Positions 32,843 through 42,288 of a DNA stretch of 64,000 nt are shown here, in pieces. The DNA is from Streptomyces sp. Ag109_O5-1 (lineage in GTDB: Bacteria > Actinomycetota > Actinomycetes > Streptomycetales > Streptomycetaceae): positions 9,672,001 to 9,736,000 of the forward strand of contig NZ_RKQF01000001.1 in the NCBI RefSeq assembly GCF_003814875.1, given 5' to 3'. The notes below the pieces were generated by a model. It was not told the origin of the DNA. It was given only the letters and a program-made list of their open reading frames with translations, and ran no database searches. Numbering within the stretch: position 1 is the first letter of the stretch; each line of letters opens with the position of its first letter. The position numbers and the translations under genes are program-made.

Positions 32843-32989
32843 ACGGCCGTACGCGATCCGCACAGGAGAATGACAACGTCGTCATAGCACACTCGATCAA
32901 CGCCCGTGTTTCCGGGAGGGTTCCAGGCGCTCAACGCTGCGGTATGGTCTGCCGCCGACCCCTGGTACGGCGGATCGAGGAGCGTGCGC

Positions 32990-34567
32990 GTGTTCAGTCG
33001 GAACCGAGGCCTGCGAAGAGCAGCCGCGGTCGCGTCCATGTCCCTGGTGGCCGGATGCGGCGTGCTCTCCGGCAGCAGTGCGGGTGACAGCGGGCCGATC
33101 GTCGTCGGGACGACCAGCGCCCCCAGCACCCTCGATCCCGCCGGGTCCTGGGACGGCTCCTGGGAGCTGTTCCGGAACATCTACCAGACGCTCCTCGCCT
33201 ACCCGGACGGCGCCACCACCCCCCAGCCCGACGCCGCCCAGCACTGCGCCTTCACGGACTCCGGCAGCCGCACCTACCGCTGCGAACTGCGCTCCGGCCT
33301 GAAGTTCGCCGACGGCGACGCGCTCGACGCACACGCCGTCAAGTACTCCATCGACCGGATCCGGACCATCAACGCGCCCAGCGGCCCGGCCGGACTGCTC
33401 GGCAGCCTCGACCGGGTGCAGGTGCTCGGCGACCGCGAGGTGGTCTTCCACCTCAACAAGGCCGACGCCACCTTCCCGTTCGTGCTCGCCACCCCGGCCA
33501 TGTCGATCGTCGACCCCGACGACTACCCCGCCAGGTCGCTGCGCAAGGACGAGTCGGTGCACGGGTCCGGGCCGTACACACTGAAGTCCTACGAGGACGG
33601 CAAGAAGGCCGAACTCGTCCGCAACGACAACTACCGGGGCTTCGCGGACCGGCAGAACGACGCGGTGACCATCCGCTACTTCCAGGACTCGGCCACCATG
33701 GTCAAGGCCCTGCGGTCCGGCGACATCGACGTCACCTACCGCGGCCTCGCGGCCTCCGACATCGTCGCTCTCCAGGGCCACTCCGACAGCGACCTGCAAC
33801 TGGTCGACGGCACCGGCACCGACATCAGCTACCTGGTGTTCAACCCCAAGGACCCGTGGGCCAAACTGCCCGCCGTGCGCAAGGCCGTCGCCCAGCTCGT
33901 CGACCGCTCCGCGATCGTCCACACGGTCTACAAGGACACCGTCGACCCGCTGTACTCCATGGTCCCGGCGGGCCTCACCGGCCACACCACCGGCTTCTTC
34001 GACGACTTCGGCGACCCCAGCACCTCCAAGGCCCGCAAGATGCTCGCCGACGCCGGCATCACCCAGCGCGTCCCGCTCACCTTCTGGTACACCACCGACC
34101 GCTACGGCTCCGAGACCGCCAGGATGTTCCAGCTGCTCAAGCAGCAGCTGGACGACTCCGGGCTGTTCACCATCACCCTCAAGAGCCGCCCCTGGAAGAC
34201 CTACGTCGTCGGCTACCAGAAGGGTGAGTACCCGGTGTTCGGGCGCGGCTGGTTCCCGGACTTCCCCGACGCCGACAACTTCATCGCCCCCTTCGTCGGC
34301 GACCAGAACGCCCTCGGCACGCCCTACCCGTCCCCCGTGATCACCGGCAGGCTGCTGCCGGACTCCCGCCGCGACAGCGACCGCGGCAAGGTCGTGAAGG
34401 ACTTCGAGGAGGCCCAGCAGATCCTCGTCAACGACACCCGGCTGATCCCGCTGTGGCAGGGCCGGCAGTACGTCGCGGCCAGCGCCGACATCTCCGGCGG
34501 CGAACAGGCGCTCGACCCGTCGACGATCATGATGATGTGGGAGCTGCACCGCAAGACCAGCTGGTGA
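32990..34567 (+). CDS. Peptide/solute-binding lipoprotein (SBP family 5)
   Basis: The 525-residue protein starts with a lipoprotein signal (GLRRAAAVASMSLVAGC, Cys23). It has the family 5 (OppA/DppA type) pattern: TSAPSTLDPAGSWDG near 46, LRSGLKFADGDALDAHAVKYSIDRI near 105-130, GSGPYTLKSYEDGKKAELVRNDNYRG near 195-220 and a C-terminal LIPLWQGRQYV. GTG 32990 is chosen because GAGGAG lies 7 nt upstream; GTG 32984 is an alternative. No permease or ATPase genes are adjacent, so it must work with a distant transporter or as an orphan. Confidence 0.92.
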   Translation: MFSRNRGLRRAAAVASMSLVAGCGVLSGSSAGDSGPIVVGTTSAPSTLDPAGSWDGSWELFRNIYQTLLAYPDGATTPQPDAAQHCAFTDSGSRTYRCELRSGLKFADGDALDAHAVKYSIDRIRTINAPSGPAGLLGSLDRVQVLGDREVVFHLNKADATFPFVLATPAMSIVDPDDYPARSLRKDESVHGSGPYTLKSYEDGKKAELVRNDNYRGFADRQNDAVTIRYFQDSATMVKALRSGDIDVTYRGLAASDIVALQGHSDSDLQLVDGTGTDISYLVFNPKDPWAKLPAVRKAVAQLVDRSAIVHTVYKDTVDPLYSMVPAGLTGHTTGFFDDFGDPSTSKARKMLADAGITQRVPLTFWYTTDRYGSETARMFQLLKQQLDDSGLFTITLKSRPWKTYVVGYQKGEYPVFGRGWFPDFPDADNFIAPFVGDQNALGTPYPSPVITGRLLPDSRRDSDRGKVVKDFEEAQQILVNDTRLIPLWQGRQYVAASADISGGEQALDPSTIMMMWELHRKTSW

Positions 34568-34660
34568 ATCGGCCGTCCGGCACCGGTTGTCAGTGGTCGC
34601 CTGTAGGTTCTTGGGCATCGGCAGGAACCGCAAGAGACCGCAATTCGTGAGGACGTTGAC

Positions 34661-35344
34661 GTGACCGACATCGCCATGCTGCCCGAGTCCTGGCGCGGGG
34701 TTCTGGGTGACGAACTGCAGCAGCCCTACTTCAAGGAGCTGACCGAGTTCGTCGAGGAGGAGCGGGCGAACGGCCCCGTCTACCCGCCCCGCGAGGAGGT
34801 CTTCGCGGCGCTCGACGCCACGCCGTACGACCAGGTCAAGGTGCTGGTCCTCGGCCAGGACCCGTACCACGGCGAGGGCCAGGGCCACGGCCTGTGCTTC
34901 TCCGTCCGGCCCGGCGTGAAGACCCCGCCGTCGCTGCGGAACATCTACAAGGAGATGAAGGAGGAGCTGGGCCTGGAGGTGCCGGACAACGGCTATCTGA
35001 TGCCGTGGGCCCAGCAGGGCGTGCTGCTGCTCAACGCGGTGCTCACGGTCCGTGCCGGCGAGGCCAACTCGCACAAGGGCAAGGGCTGGGAGAAGTTCAC
35101 GGACGCGGTGATCCGCGCGGTCGCCGAGCGCCCCGACCCGGCGGTCTTCGTCCTGTGGGGCAACTACGCGCAGAAGAAGCTCCGGCTGATCGACGAGACC
35201 CGGCACGTCGTGGTCCAGGGTGCGCACCCGTCCCCGCTCTCCGCGAAGAAGTTCTTCGGCTCCCGCCCGTTCACCCAGATCAACGAGGCGGTCGCGGCGC
35301 AGGGGCACGAGGCGATCGACTGGCGCATCCCCGACCTGGGCTGA
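34661..35344 (+). CDS. ung: Uracil-DNA glycosylase
   Basis: The 227-residue family 1 enzyme removes uracil from DNA. Motif A reads VLVLGQDPYHGEGQGHGL near residue 61-78 (Asp general base), the Phe-containing FSV follows, and motif B is HPSPLSAKKFFGSRPF near 190-205 (catalytic His). Length fits bacterial Ung. Confidence 0.96.
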   Translation: MTDIAMLPESWRGVLGDELQQPYFKELTEFVEEERANGPVYPPREEVFAALDATPYDQVKVLVLGQDPYHGEGQGHGLCFSVRPGVKTPPSLRNIYKEMKEELGLEVPDNGYLMPWAQQGVLLLNAVLTVRAGEANSHKGKGWEKFTDAVIRAVAERPDPAVFVLWGNYAQKKLRLIDETRHVVVQGAHPSPLSAKKFFGSRPFTQINEAVAAQGHEAIDWRIPDLG

Positions 35345-35363
35345 GAACCGGCGGGGTGCAACC

Positions 35364-35411
35364 CCCAGGGGCGCGGGGCTCTGTCGACGTGTGGCTCCGC
35401 CGCGCGGGCCG
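35364..35411 (-). repeat. Dispersed Streptomyces-type intergenic repeat, copy 2 (inverted)
   Basis: On the minus strand it reads GCGCGGCGGAGCC and then AGCCCCGCGCCCCTGG, like the copies at 22041, 54317 and 56714. It lies 20 bp after the ung stop. Confidence 0.7.
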
Positions 35412-35534
35412 GATCAGCCCCGCGGTCTGCAGTTGCCCACCGGCCCGCAGCGAAACGGCGCCGCCTGACCGCAAAAACAGGCGGCTCCGCTTAACGTCGG
35501 CAACACACAACAGGCCTACAGCCCGGAGGGCCCC

Positions 35535-36041
35535 GTGGCGGAGCGACAGGAGCGGACGGCACTCGATGCCGTGCTCACGCGGATCGGGCAGGTCGTGATG
35601 TTGCACCACGCCGGGGACCGTGAGGAGGCCCGTCGGCGCCTGCTCGACCTGTGGACGGAACTCGGCGAGCACGGCGCCCCGCTGCACCGCTGCACCCTGG
35701 CCCACTACCTCGCCGACACCCAGGACGACCCGGCCGACGAACTCGCCTGGGACCTGAGGGCGTTGTCGGCGGCGGACGAGGCGGAGGCGTCAGCGGGCCT
35801 GCGCGGCTTCTATCCCTCCCTCCATCTCAACCTCGCCGCCGACTATGTGAAGCTCGGCCGCACCGAGGCCGCCCGCAGCCATCTGCACCGGGCGCGCGGG
35901 GCGGCCGCGGCCCTGGGCGAAGACGGCTACGGCGACGGGGTGCGGGCGGCGATCAGCAGACTGGAACTACGGCTCGGGGACGACGACACCCCGGGCGGCG
36001 AGCCCTGGGGACCGCCTCGGCAGCGGCCGGACAGGTCCTAG
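35535..36041 (+). CDS. Tetratricopeptide-like protein
   Basis: The 168-residue protein is all-helical with TPR-like helix pairs: AGDREEARRRLLDLWTELGEHGAPLHRCTLAHYLADTQDD near 26-66 and LHLNLAADYVKLGRTEAARSHLHRARGAAAALGED near 95-130. It is common in Streptomyces and has no known partner or activity. It probably binds proteins. Confidence 0.78.
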   Translation: MAERQERTALDAVLTRIGQVVMLHHAGDREEARRRLLDLWTELGEHGAPLHRCTLAHYLADTQDDPADELAWDLRALSAADEAEASAGLRGFYPSLHLNLAADYVKLGRTEAARSHLHRARGAAAALGEDGYGDGVRAAISRLELRLGDDDTPGGEPWGPPRQRPDRS

Positions 36042-36057
36042 ACGGGGGACCAGGGGC

Positions 36058-36519
36058 TCAATGCCCGTACGTCTGCTCGCAGATCTGTGCCTGTGGGCTG
36101 TCCGCGCTCCAGCCGCCGTACTGCTTGCCGAGGGCGCACACGTCCGGGGCCTTGGGGACGGGCCGGGCGACATCGGGGATGCCGGCCCGCTGGTCGTGCG
36201 ACCGGTGCGGGTGGGGGTGCGCAGGGCTGGCGGCGCGCGGGGCCGGTGGCCGTGGGGCGGCCGGCAGAGGCGGTGCCGGGGTGTGCGGGGCGGGGTGTGC
36301 GGGGGGCCGGGACGGGCCGACCATCTCCAGGGCCTCCTTGACCGGCGCCTGCACCACCCGGGGTTCGGTGCTGCCGTCCGGGCGGGGCACCGATGGCAGC
36401 GAGGGCGCCGAACCCGGCGGCGGGCCGGGCGCCGCCGGACGCTGGACCGTCACGCAGCCGGAGAGGGCCGAGACGGTCACGGTGACCAGGAGCGCTGCGG
36501 TGGTCGTCGTTCGATGCAC
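36058..36519 (-). CDS. Proline-rich secreted lipoprotein
   Basis: The 153-residue protein begins with a signal and lipobox (LLVTVTVSALSGC, Cys22). A proline- and alanine-rich stretch of about 90 residues follows, and then a conserved-looking tail DVCALGKQYGGWSADSPQAQICEQTYG with two Cys. Its function is unknown; it probably extends through the cell wall. Confidence 0.75.
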   Translation of the reverse strand: MHRTTTTAALLVTVTVSALSGCVTVQRPAAPGPPPGSAPSLPSVPRPDGSTEPRVVQAPVKEALEMVGPSRPPAHPAPHTPAPPLPAAPRPPAPRAASPAHPHPHRSHDQRAGIPDVARPVPKAPDVCALGKQYGGWSADSPQAQICEQTYGH

Positions 36520-36631
36520 CCGTGCAACTCTGCTGCTTCCGCGTGAAGGTTGACACCGCCGACGGGAGTTTGGTCCCCCGCGCGGGTGATCTCGCGCCCC
36601 GTACGAGGGGTGGGCGGGTCCGAGGCTGACG

Positions 36632-37141
36632 TCAGGAGCCGGTCGCGCCGTCGATGCGTTCCCGGATCAGATCGGCATGGCCGTTGTGCCGGGCGTACTC
36701 CTCGATCATATGGGTGTGGATCCAGCGCAGGTTGATCCGCTCACCGTGACGGGTGAGGCCCTTGGAGAGATCGTCCAGGCCGACGCCGGCCGCGTTGCGC
36801 CGGGCGGTCGCGATCTCCGACTGCCAGATCGCGTACGCCTCCTGCCAGGTGTCCGCCTCGGTGAGATGGAAGTCGCCGTCCGGATCCTCGTCGGTCCAGT
36901 AGCGGAACGGCACCTTCTCGCCGGTGAGGACCCTGCTGTACCAGTTCCGTTCCACGTCGGCCATGTGCCGCACCAGTCCCATGAGGGACAGCGGGGACGG
37001 CTCCACGGAGGCGGTCCTGAGCTGGGCGTCGGTCAGACCCTCGCACTTCGTCGCGAGGGTCTGCCGGTGGAACTCCAACCAGCCCTCCAGCATGGAGCGT
37101 TCGTCGGCGTCGATCGCGGGCACACGGCGTTCGGTCGTCAT
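36632..37141 (-). CDS. DinB/DUF664-family protein
   Basis: The 169-residue protein is a DinB four-helix bundle: ADERSMLEGWLEFHRQTLATKCEGLTD near 11-38, LVRHMADVERNWYSRVL near 57 (first His) and WIHTHMIEEYARHNGHADLIRERIDG near 140-165 (other His metal ligands). The family includes mycothiol-dependent transferases. ATG 37141 is the first start that gives the DinB N-terminus. The activity of this member is not known. Confidence 0.88.
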   Translation of the reverse strand: MTTERRVPAIDADERSMLEGWLEFHRQTLATKCEGLTDAQLRTASVEPSPLSLMGLVRHMADVERNWYSRVLTGEKVPFRYWTDEDPDGDFHLTEADTWQEAYAIWQSEIATARRNAAGVGLDDLSKGLTRHGERINLRWIHTHMIEEYARHNGHADLIRERIDGATGS

Positions 37142-37238
37142 GGGCGCATCCTGGCCCACCCCCGCCCGATCCCACCACGGATTATCGGCCCGTATGCTTC
37201 CGGACAGGCACGCGTAGGCAACCGCGAGGGGAACGCCA

Positions 37239-38150
37239 GTGAAGGTCGGCTGCATCGGACTCGGCGACATCGCGCAGAAGGCGTACCTGCCGGTGCTGGG
37301 TGCGCAGCCGGGGCTCGAACTCCACCTGCAGACCCGCACCCCCGCCACCCTCGACCGGGTCGCCGACAGCCTCCGGCTGCCCGCCGGCCACCGGCACGCG
37401 ACCCTCGACGACGTGCTCGCCCAGGAACTCGACGCCGCCTTCGTGCACGCGCCCACGGGCGCCCACCCGGAGATCGTCACCCGGCTCCTGGAGGCGGGCG
37501 TACCGACGTACGTCGACAAGCCCCTCGGCTACCGGCTCGCCGACTCCGAACGGCTCGTGACCCTGGCCGAGGCGCGGAACGTGTCGCTGTCCGTCGGCTT
37601 CAACCGGCGCCACGCACCCGGCGTCGTCCAGTGCGCCGACCATCCCCGCGACCTGATCCTGATGCAGAAGAACCGCATCGGGCTGCCCGAGGAACCCCGC
37701 ACCATGATCCTCGACGACTTCATCCATGTCGTCGACACCCTGCGCTTCCTCGCCCCCGGACCGGTCGACGACGTGACCGTGCGCGCCCGCGTCGTCGACG
37801 GCCTGCTGCACCACGTGGTGCTCCAGCTCGCCGGGGACGGTTTCACCGCGCTCGGCGTGATGAACAGGCTCAGCGGCTCGGCGGAGGAGATCCTGGAGGT
37901 CTCCGGGCAGGACACCAAACGCCAGGTCGTCAACCTCTCCGAGGTGATCGACCACAAGGGACAGCCGACGGTCCGGCGGCGCGGCGACTGGGTGCCGGTC
38001 GCCCGGCAGCGCGGCATAGAACAGGCCGTGCTCGCCTTCCTCGACGCCGTGCGCGCCGGCAAGGTGCTCAGTGCCCGTGACGCACTGGCGACTCATGAAC
38101 TCTGCGAGCGGGTGATACGAGAGGTTCGCCGGCGCTCCGGCGCAGCCTGA
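37239..38150 (+). CDS. Gfo/Idh/MocA-family oxidoreductase
   Basis: The 303-residue protein has a Rossmann NAD(P) domain (VGCIGLGDIAQKAYLPVL, residues 2-19), DAAFVHAPTGAHPEI near 66, VDKPLGYRL near 91 (the EKP-like lysine) and a C-terminal substrate domain. It probably oxidises a sugar or cyclitol. Its last 83 bp overlap the convergent lnt gene on the other strand. Confidence 0.88.
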   Translation: MKVGCIGLGDIAQKAYLPVLGAQPGLELHLQTRTPATLDRVADSLRLPAGHRHATLDDVLAQELDAAFVHAPTGAHPEIVTRLLEAGVPTYVDKPLGYRLADSERLVTLAEARNVSLSVGFNRRHAPGVVQCADHPRDLILMQKNRIGLPEEPRTMILDDFIHVVDTLRFLAPGPVDDVTVRARVVDGLLHHVVLQLAGDGFTALGVMNRLSGSAEEILEVSGQDTKRQVVNLSEVIDHKGQPTVRRRGDWVPVARQRGIEQAVLAFLDAVRAGKVLSARDALATHELCERVIREVRRRSGAA

Positions 38151-39633
38151 CCGCCCGCAGCCCCTCGCTCAGGCAGTAGGCCGCCAGCACCAGCAGCGCG
38201 CCGTCCACCACCCAGTCGCCGTACCGCACGAACGGGGTGACACCGCGGGCGATCGGCACCTCGTAGACCCGCGCGGTGTCCGCGTCCGTGCCCAGCCAGG
38301 GGCCGATGCGCTCCCCGCTCGGCCCGTACACGGCGGAGACACCGGTCAGCGTGGCGTGGACCATCGTGCGCCCGGTCTCGGCGGCCCGCAGGGCGGCCAG
38401 CGAGGCGTGCTGCTCGGGGGCCCAGCTGTGCTGGAACGTCGAGGTCGCGGACTGCCCGATCAGCACCTGCGCGCCGTCCTGCGCGAGATGCCGGCTCATG
38501 TCGGGGAACGCCGTCTCGAAGCAGATCATCGGGCCGACCAGCAGCCCGTGGCCGACGTTCATCACCACCTGCTCGGTGCCGCGCCGCCGGTCCTCGCCGG
38601 CCGCCTTGCCGACCGAGGTGGCCCAGCCGAGCAGGGAGCGGGCCGGTATGTACTCGCCGAAGGGGACCAGCCGCATCTTGTCGTACCGCTCACCGGTCGG
38701 CCCGTCGGGGCCCACCAGGATGGAGCTCTTGTAGATACCCGGCCGGTCGGAGCGCCGGGCGTCGACGTTGACCAGGATGTCCGCGCCGGTCCGCCGGGAC
38801 AGCGTGGCGATCCGCTTCGCCAGGTCGGGCCGGTCCTTGAGGTCCAAGCCGACGCTGCTCTCGCCCCAGACGATCAGGTCGGGATGCTGCCCCGCCAGCT
38901 GCCGGGTCAGCCGCTCCTCCCGGTCGAAGCGCCGGTCGCCGCCGTCGAGGACGCCGGGCTGTACGACGGCGATCCGGACGTGCCCGTCGACGTCCGGGCG
39001 CGGCGACCACACCCAGGCGGCGGAGGTCGCGGCGGCCGTGGCCACCAGCGAGGCCACCGCGGGCACCCGCGCCTCGCGCACCGCGACGAGCACGGCGACG
39101 GCCACGTTCACGGCCACCACCAGGAAGCTCAGCAGCCACACCCCGCCGACCGAGGCCAGCCGCAGCGCCGGCGCCACCTGCCACTGGGTCGCACCGAGCA
39201 TGCCCCACGGCCCGCCCAGCCCCTGCCAGGACCGCACCAGCTCCACCACCAGCCACCCCGAGGGCAGCACCAGCACCGCGATCGCGGCCCGCCCCGGCGA
39301 CGGCGTCCCGCCCAACAGCCGACGGGCCAGCCAGCCCCAGGGCACCCAGAGCAGGCTCAGCAGCCCGGCGATCAGGAAGATGAAGACGTGCAGGCTCGGC
39401 AGCAGCCAGTGATGCACGGCGACCATGAACCCGAACCCGCCGCACCAGCCGTCGTACGCCGCCCGCCGTCCGGTCGGTGCCGAGCGCGCCAGCAGCAGCC
39501 ACGGGACCAGCGCGACATGGGCGAACCACCACAGCGACGGCGCCGGAAAGGCGAGCACGGGCAGCGCGCCCGCCAGCGCCCCGATGCAGGAACGCCGCCA
39601 CGGGGAGGTCAGCCAGCGCTCGACGGTCCTCAT
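38068..39633 (-). CDS. lnt: Apolipoprotein N-acyltransferase
   Basis: The 521-residue membrane enzyme adds the third acyl chain to lipoproteins. The first roughly 200 residues are membrane helices, followed by a nitrilase domain with the Glu-Lys-Cys triad: LIVWGESSVG near residue 252, YDKMRLVPFGEYIP near 320 and MICFETAFPD near 370. Start ATG 39633 gives MRTVERWLTSPWR. It overlaps the 3' end of the Gfo/Idh/MocA gene by 83 bp. Streptomyces often carry more than one Lnt. Confidence 0.93.
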   Translation of the reverse strand: MRTVERWLTSPWRRSCIGALAGALPVLAFPAPSLWWFAHVALVPWLLLARSAPTGRRAAYDGWCGGFGFMVAVHHWLLPSLHVFIFLIAGLLSLLWVPWGWLARRLLGGTPSPGRAAIAVLVLPSGWLVVELVRSWQGLGGPWGMLGATQWQVAPALRLASVGGVWLLSFLVVAVNVAVAVLVAVREARVPAVASLVATAAATSAAWVWSPRPDVDGHVRIAVVQPGVLDGGDRRFDREERLTRQLAGQHPDLIVWGESSVGLDLKDRPDLAKRIATLSRRTGADILVNVDARRSDRPGIYKSSILVGPDGPTGERYDKMRLVPFGEYIPARSLLGWATSVGKAAGEDRRRGTEQVVMNVGHGLLVGPMICFETAFPDMSRHLAQDGAQVLIGQSATSTFQHSWAPEQHASLAALRAAETGRTMVHATLTGVSAVYGPSGERIGPWLGTDADTARVYEVPIARGVTPFVRYGDWVVDGALLVLAAYCLSEGLRAVRLRRSAGEPLVSPARRVHESPVRHGH

Positions 39634-39709
39634 CCATCGCCTCCTGCCTGCGGGTCCTTCCAGTGTGCGCGACCGGGAGGAATCTCCGACAGGGGGCAAG
39701 GGCGCGGGC

Positions 39710-40195
39710 TCAGTCGGACCCGGCCACCGCGCGCCCATCCGGCAGCCGGCGCCACTTCTCCTCGACGACCACCCGGCGCAGCCGCCAGCCGTCCCCGGTA
39801 CGCAGCAGCGTGAAGGCGTAGCGGCCGCCGCACACGAAGTCCGGGGCGGTGGCGGTGCCGTCGCCGCCGGCGAAACGCATGGGGTTGATGTAGTCGGCCT
39901 GGAGGCGGGCGGTGTCCCCGGTGTCGTGGTCCAGGGTCCCGAACCGCACCCGGCGGTTGACGATCAGATGCTGCCGCATCGAGAACAGGGCCAGACTCTC
40001 CGCGAGCCACCCGGCCACCTGCCCGGCATCCCCCTCGATCCCGCCGGCGGAACGGTAGTCGGCCCGCCCGTCAGTGGTGAACAGTCCGCGGTACGCCGCC
40101 CAGTCACCGTCGTCGACGGCCACGGCGTACTCGGTGACCAACTCGTCCACGGCCAGCCGGTCCATCACGGTCGCGAGCTCCACACGCTGCGTCAT
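39710..40195 (-). CDS. SnoaL/NTF2-like protein
   Basis: The 161-residue protein is a cone-shaped NTF2 fold of the SnoaL_4 type: VMDRLAVDELVTEYAVAVDDGDWAAYRGLFTTDGRADY near residues 10-47, then QHLIVNRRVRF near 77 and a C-terminal GDGWRLRRVVVEEKWRR. Members are hydratases, isomerases or simple ligand binders. Start ATG 40195 is the first good Met before the domain. Confidence 0.85.
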   Translation of the reverse strand: MTQRVELATVMDRLAVDELVTEYAVAVDDGDWAAYRGLFTTDGRADYRSAGGIEGDAGQVAGWLAESLALFSMRQHLIVNRRVRFGTLDHDTGDTARLQADYINPMRFAGGDGTATAPDFVCGGRYAFTLLRTGDGWRLRRVVVEEKWRRLPDGRAVAGSD

Positions 40196-40281
40196 CGGCA
40201 CAGTTTTGGGCACGGGACCGGCGGAGCCAAGGGGCGCGGGCGATATTCGGTGGTGTTCGTACCGGGCACCCCCGGATCTGG

Positions 40282-40755
40282 TCATGTGAGCGACCGGCCG
40301 GTCGAACGGTGGTCCGCATTCCGCATCCGTGCCCGACATGCGTTTCCGCCCCGTCTCCACGGCACGAGCTGGAGGACGCCGAATGTCACCTCGACGCCGA
40401 AGAAGAGCCACAGGAGCTGCGACACACCGTGGGCCAGTGCGTACGCCTGCCACGTCGCGAACAGGGCACGCGCGATGCCGTCGAACAGTCCGTGCTCGGG
40501 CAGCGGCCCGACGATGCGCAGAACGGCCCAGACGACCACCACCGAGCCCATCAGATTGGCGAACAGGATCTGCCACAGGTCGAGTTCGGGCAGCGCACCG
40601 AGCCCGAGCGCGTTCCCGCACGAGGACAGCGCGTCGTGGACCAGGGCGTAGGTCCACGGAGTCGCGAATCCGGCGGTGACGGCCAGGTCGTACCAGGCAC
40701 TCGCGCGTACGACGCGCAGATAGGCGGGGCTCGCGGGGGTGCGAAGACGGCTCAC
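40282..40755 (-). CDS. Small integral membrane protein under MerR control
   Basis: The 157-residue protein starts at GTG 40755 (GGAG 8 nt upstream) and has about four hydrophobic segments: WYDLAVTAGFATPWTYALV, LWQILFANLMGSVVVVWAVLRIV, ALFATWQAYALAHGVSQLLWLFFG and a last shorter one. I do not recognise a named family. It is divergent from a MerR regulator with a dyad between them and is probably its target. Confidence 0.75.
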   Translation of the reverse strand: MSRLRTPASPAYLRVVRASAWYDLAVTAGFATPWTYALVHDALSSCGNALGLGALPELDLWQILFANLMGSVVVVWAVLRIVGPLPEHGLFDGIARALFATWQAYALAHGVSQLLWLFFGVEVTFGVLQLVPWRRGGNACRARMRNADHRSTGRSLT

Positions 40756-40803
40756 GATGAGGCTCCTGCTGGTCTCGTGACAGCGACGCCTCACGCTAAA
40801 CAG

Positions 40804-40817
40804 TGGACTACGCTCCA
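40804..40817. promoter_or_regulatory. MerR-type dyad between divergent genes
   Basis: TGGA-CTACGC-TCCA is an inverted repeat in the promoter of the membrane protein gene, next to TTGACC (minus strand, 40824-40819). MerR proteins sit between -35 and -10 of the target promoter, which fits here. Confidence 0.5.
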
Positions 40818-40855
40818 AGGTCAAGCCCGATATCCGATGGATCCGATGGAGGGGC

Positions 40856-41236
40856 ATGCGCATCGGCGAACTTGCCGCGCAGGCAGGCATGACCAGGGAC
40901 ACGATCCGGTTCTACGAGAAGGTAGGCCTGGTCACAGGTCGGCGCCTGCCCAACGGGTACCGCGACTTTCCGCCCGAGACGGTGGCCTGGCTCCAGTACG
41001 TCCGCACCGCGCAGGCACTCGGTTTCTCCCTGGCGGAGATCGCGCGCAACGGCGAGGCATTGCGCGAAGCGCCGGACACCGCGGAGGCGCTGTCCCTGCT
41101 CTTCGAGGAGAAGCTTCAGGTCATCGACAGCCGTATCGCCGAACTGACCACCCTGCGGGCCGATCTGGCCCTGCGCGTCGGCACCGGATGCCCACTGCGG
41201 CCGACCGGCGGCGTCCTGCCGGGACGCACTCCGTGA
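40856..41236 (+). CDS. MerR-family transcriptional regulator
   Basis: The 126-residue protein has a MerR helix-turn-helix at 1-70 (MRIGELAAQAGMTRDTIRFYEKVGLVTG, then NGYRDF) and a coiled-coil dimer helix (LLFEEKLQVIDSRIAELTTLRADL) with one Cys in TGCPLRP. That single Cys near residue 113 could bind a metal or redox signal. It probably controls the divergent membrane protein. Confidence 0.92.
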   Translation: MRIGELAAQAGMTRDTIRFYEKVGLVTGRRLPNGYRDFPPETVAWLQYVRTAQALGFSLAEIARNGEALREAPDTAEALSLLFEEKLQVIDSRIAELTTLRADLALRVGTGCPLRPTGGVLPGRTP

Positions 41237-41532
41237 AAAGGGCGGTGATCGTGCCGAGGCGTCAGTTCTGGTTCACCGGCCACACCGCCGCCGGGTCGCA
41301 GTGGTCCGGTTCGCCGGCGTCGTCGAGGAAGGGCCGGCCGCCCACCGAGTTTCGCGTCGGCCGGTCCAGCGGCTCGGTTCCGACCTCGATCGTGTGGGCA
41401 GGCAACACCGCCTGCATCTTCCGCTCCCCGCGTTGGACCCTTGGCTCACCCTGAGGACTGTCCCATGGACAACACGCACCTGCCGGGCCGGCGACTCGAT
41501 CTTGAGGCCTCGCAAGGGATTGCCCCTGGGCG
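41237..41532 (-). other. Intergenic region with possible gene remnant
   Basis: A minus-strand frame ending at 41262 reads MQAVLPAHTIEVGTEPLD then SVGGRPFLDDAGEPD, which looks weakly like part of a DUF1963/YwqG protein (GGxP...W.P type). It lacks the rest of that domain and a ribosome site. I regard it as a possible relic, not a gene. Confidence 0.25.
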
Positions 41533-42288
41533 TCACGTCCGGTCCGGTACCAAGTGTGCGACATGGGCGATGAGCCGAGCCGTCCGGCTGCCGCCCCGTA
41601 GCGCGTGGTCGGTGCGGCTGGGGCGGCAGCGGCGGTACTCGGGGTCGTATTCGGTCATGATCACGCCGGCATGGTCGGTGTCGGACTCGTGCAGCGACGT
41701 GGGCCGGCCGCGATGCCGCAGGGTCGTGTGGAGCAGTCGGGACTGCTGGACGTCCACAACCGGATCAACGGCGCCGTGGACCAGCCGTATCGGGACGGCG
41801 GGCGCCGATTCCCCGATCGCCGCCGCTTCCTCGATCGGCGTACGGCCTGTCAGCGGGTCCGGGCCGTCGTAGCCGCCGGCGATGCCGACGACGGCCGGCG
41901 GCCTCCACCCGTCGAACGCGCCGGGGACCAGGGCGGCGCCGACCGCGGCCTTGCCCCCCAGGGACCAGCCGGCGAGCACGACACGTCCCGTGTCCCCGCC
42001 GAAGTCGGCCGCATGCTGCTGCACGTACCGCGCGGATTCCCGCAGGTGGGTCCGCCCGCCGTCCTGGGCATCCGGCCGCCAGTCCGGGACGAAACACACG
42101 ATGCCCAGAGCGGCGACGGCCCTGGCGAGCGGCGCGAGGACATCGCGCTCATCGGGACCTCTCCCGTGCCAGAGCAGCACCGCAGGCGAAGGCCGTGAGG
42201 CGGCCGCGGGCCGGTACACATCCAGACGTTGACCACTGGCTCCATAGACGAGCCCGCTCGCCACAGCGACTTCCACGGCCGGCCCCAC
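41533..42288 (-). CDS. Alpha/beta hydrolase
   Basis: The 251-residue protein has the fold of small lipases/esterases: AVLLWHGRGPDERDVLAPLARAVAALGIVCFVPDWRPD near 36-73, nucleophile elbow GWSLGGKAAVGAALVPGAF near 107-125, then IRLVHGAVDPVVDVQQSR (acid) near 172 and a late His in TDHAGVI. It also resembles BD-FAE-type carbohydrate esterases. Its substrate is unknown. Confidence 0.83.
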   Translation of the reverse strand: MGPAVEVAVASGLVYGASGQRLDVYRPAAASRPSPAVLLWHGRGPDERDVLAPLARAVAALGIVCFVPDWRPDAQDGGRTHLRESARYVQQHAADFGGDTGRVVLAGWSLGGKAAVGAALVPGAFDGWRPPAVVGIAGGYDGPDPLTGRTPIEEAAAIGESAPAVPIRLVHGAVDPVVDVQQSRLLHTTLRHRGRPTSLHESDTDHAGVIMTEYDPEYRRCRPSRTDHALRGGSRTARLIAHVAHLVPDRT

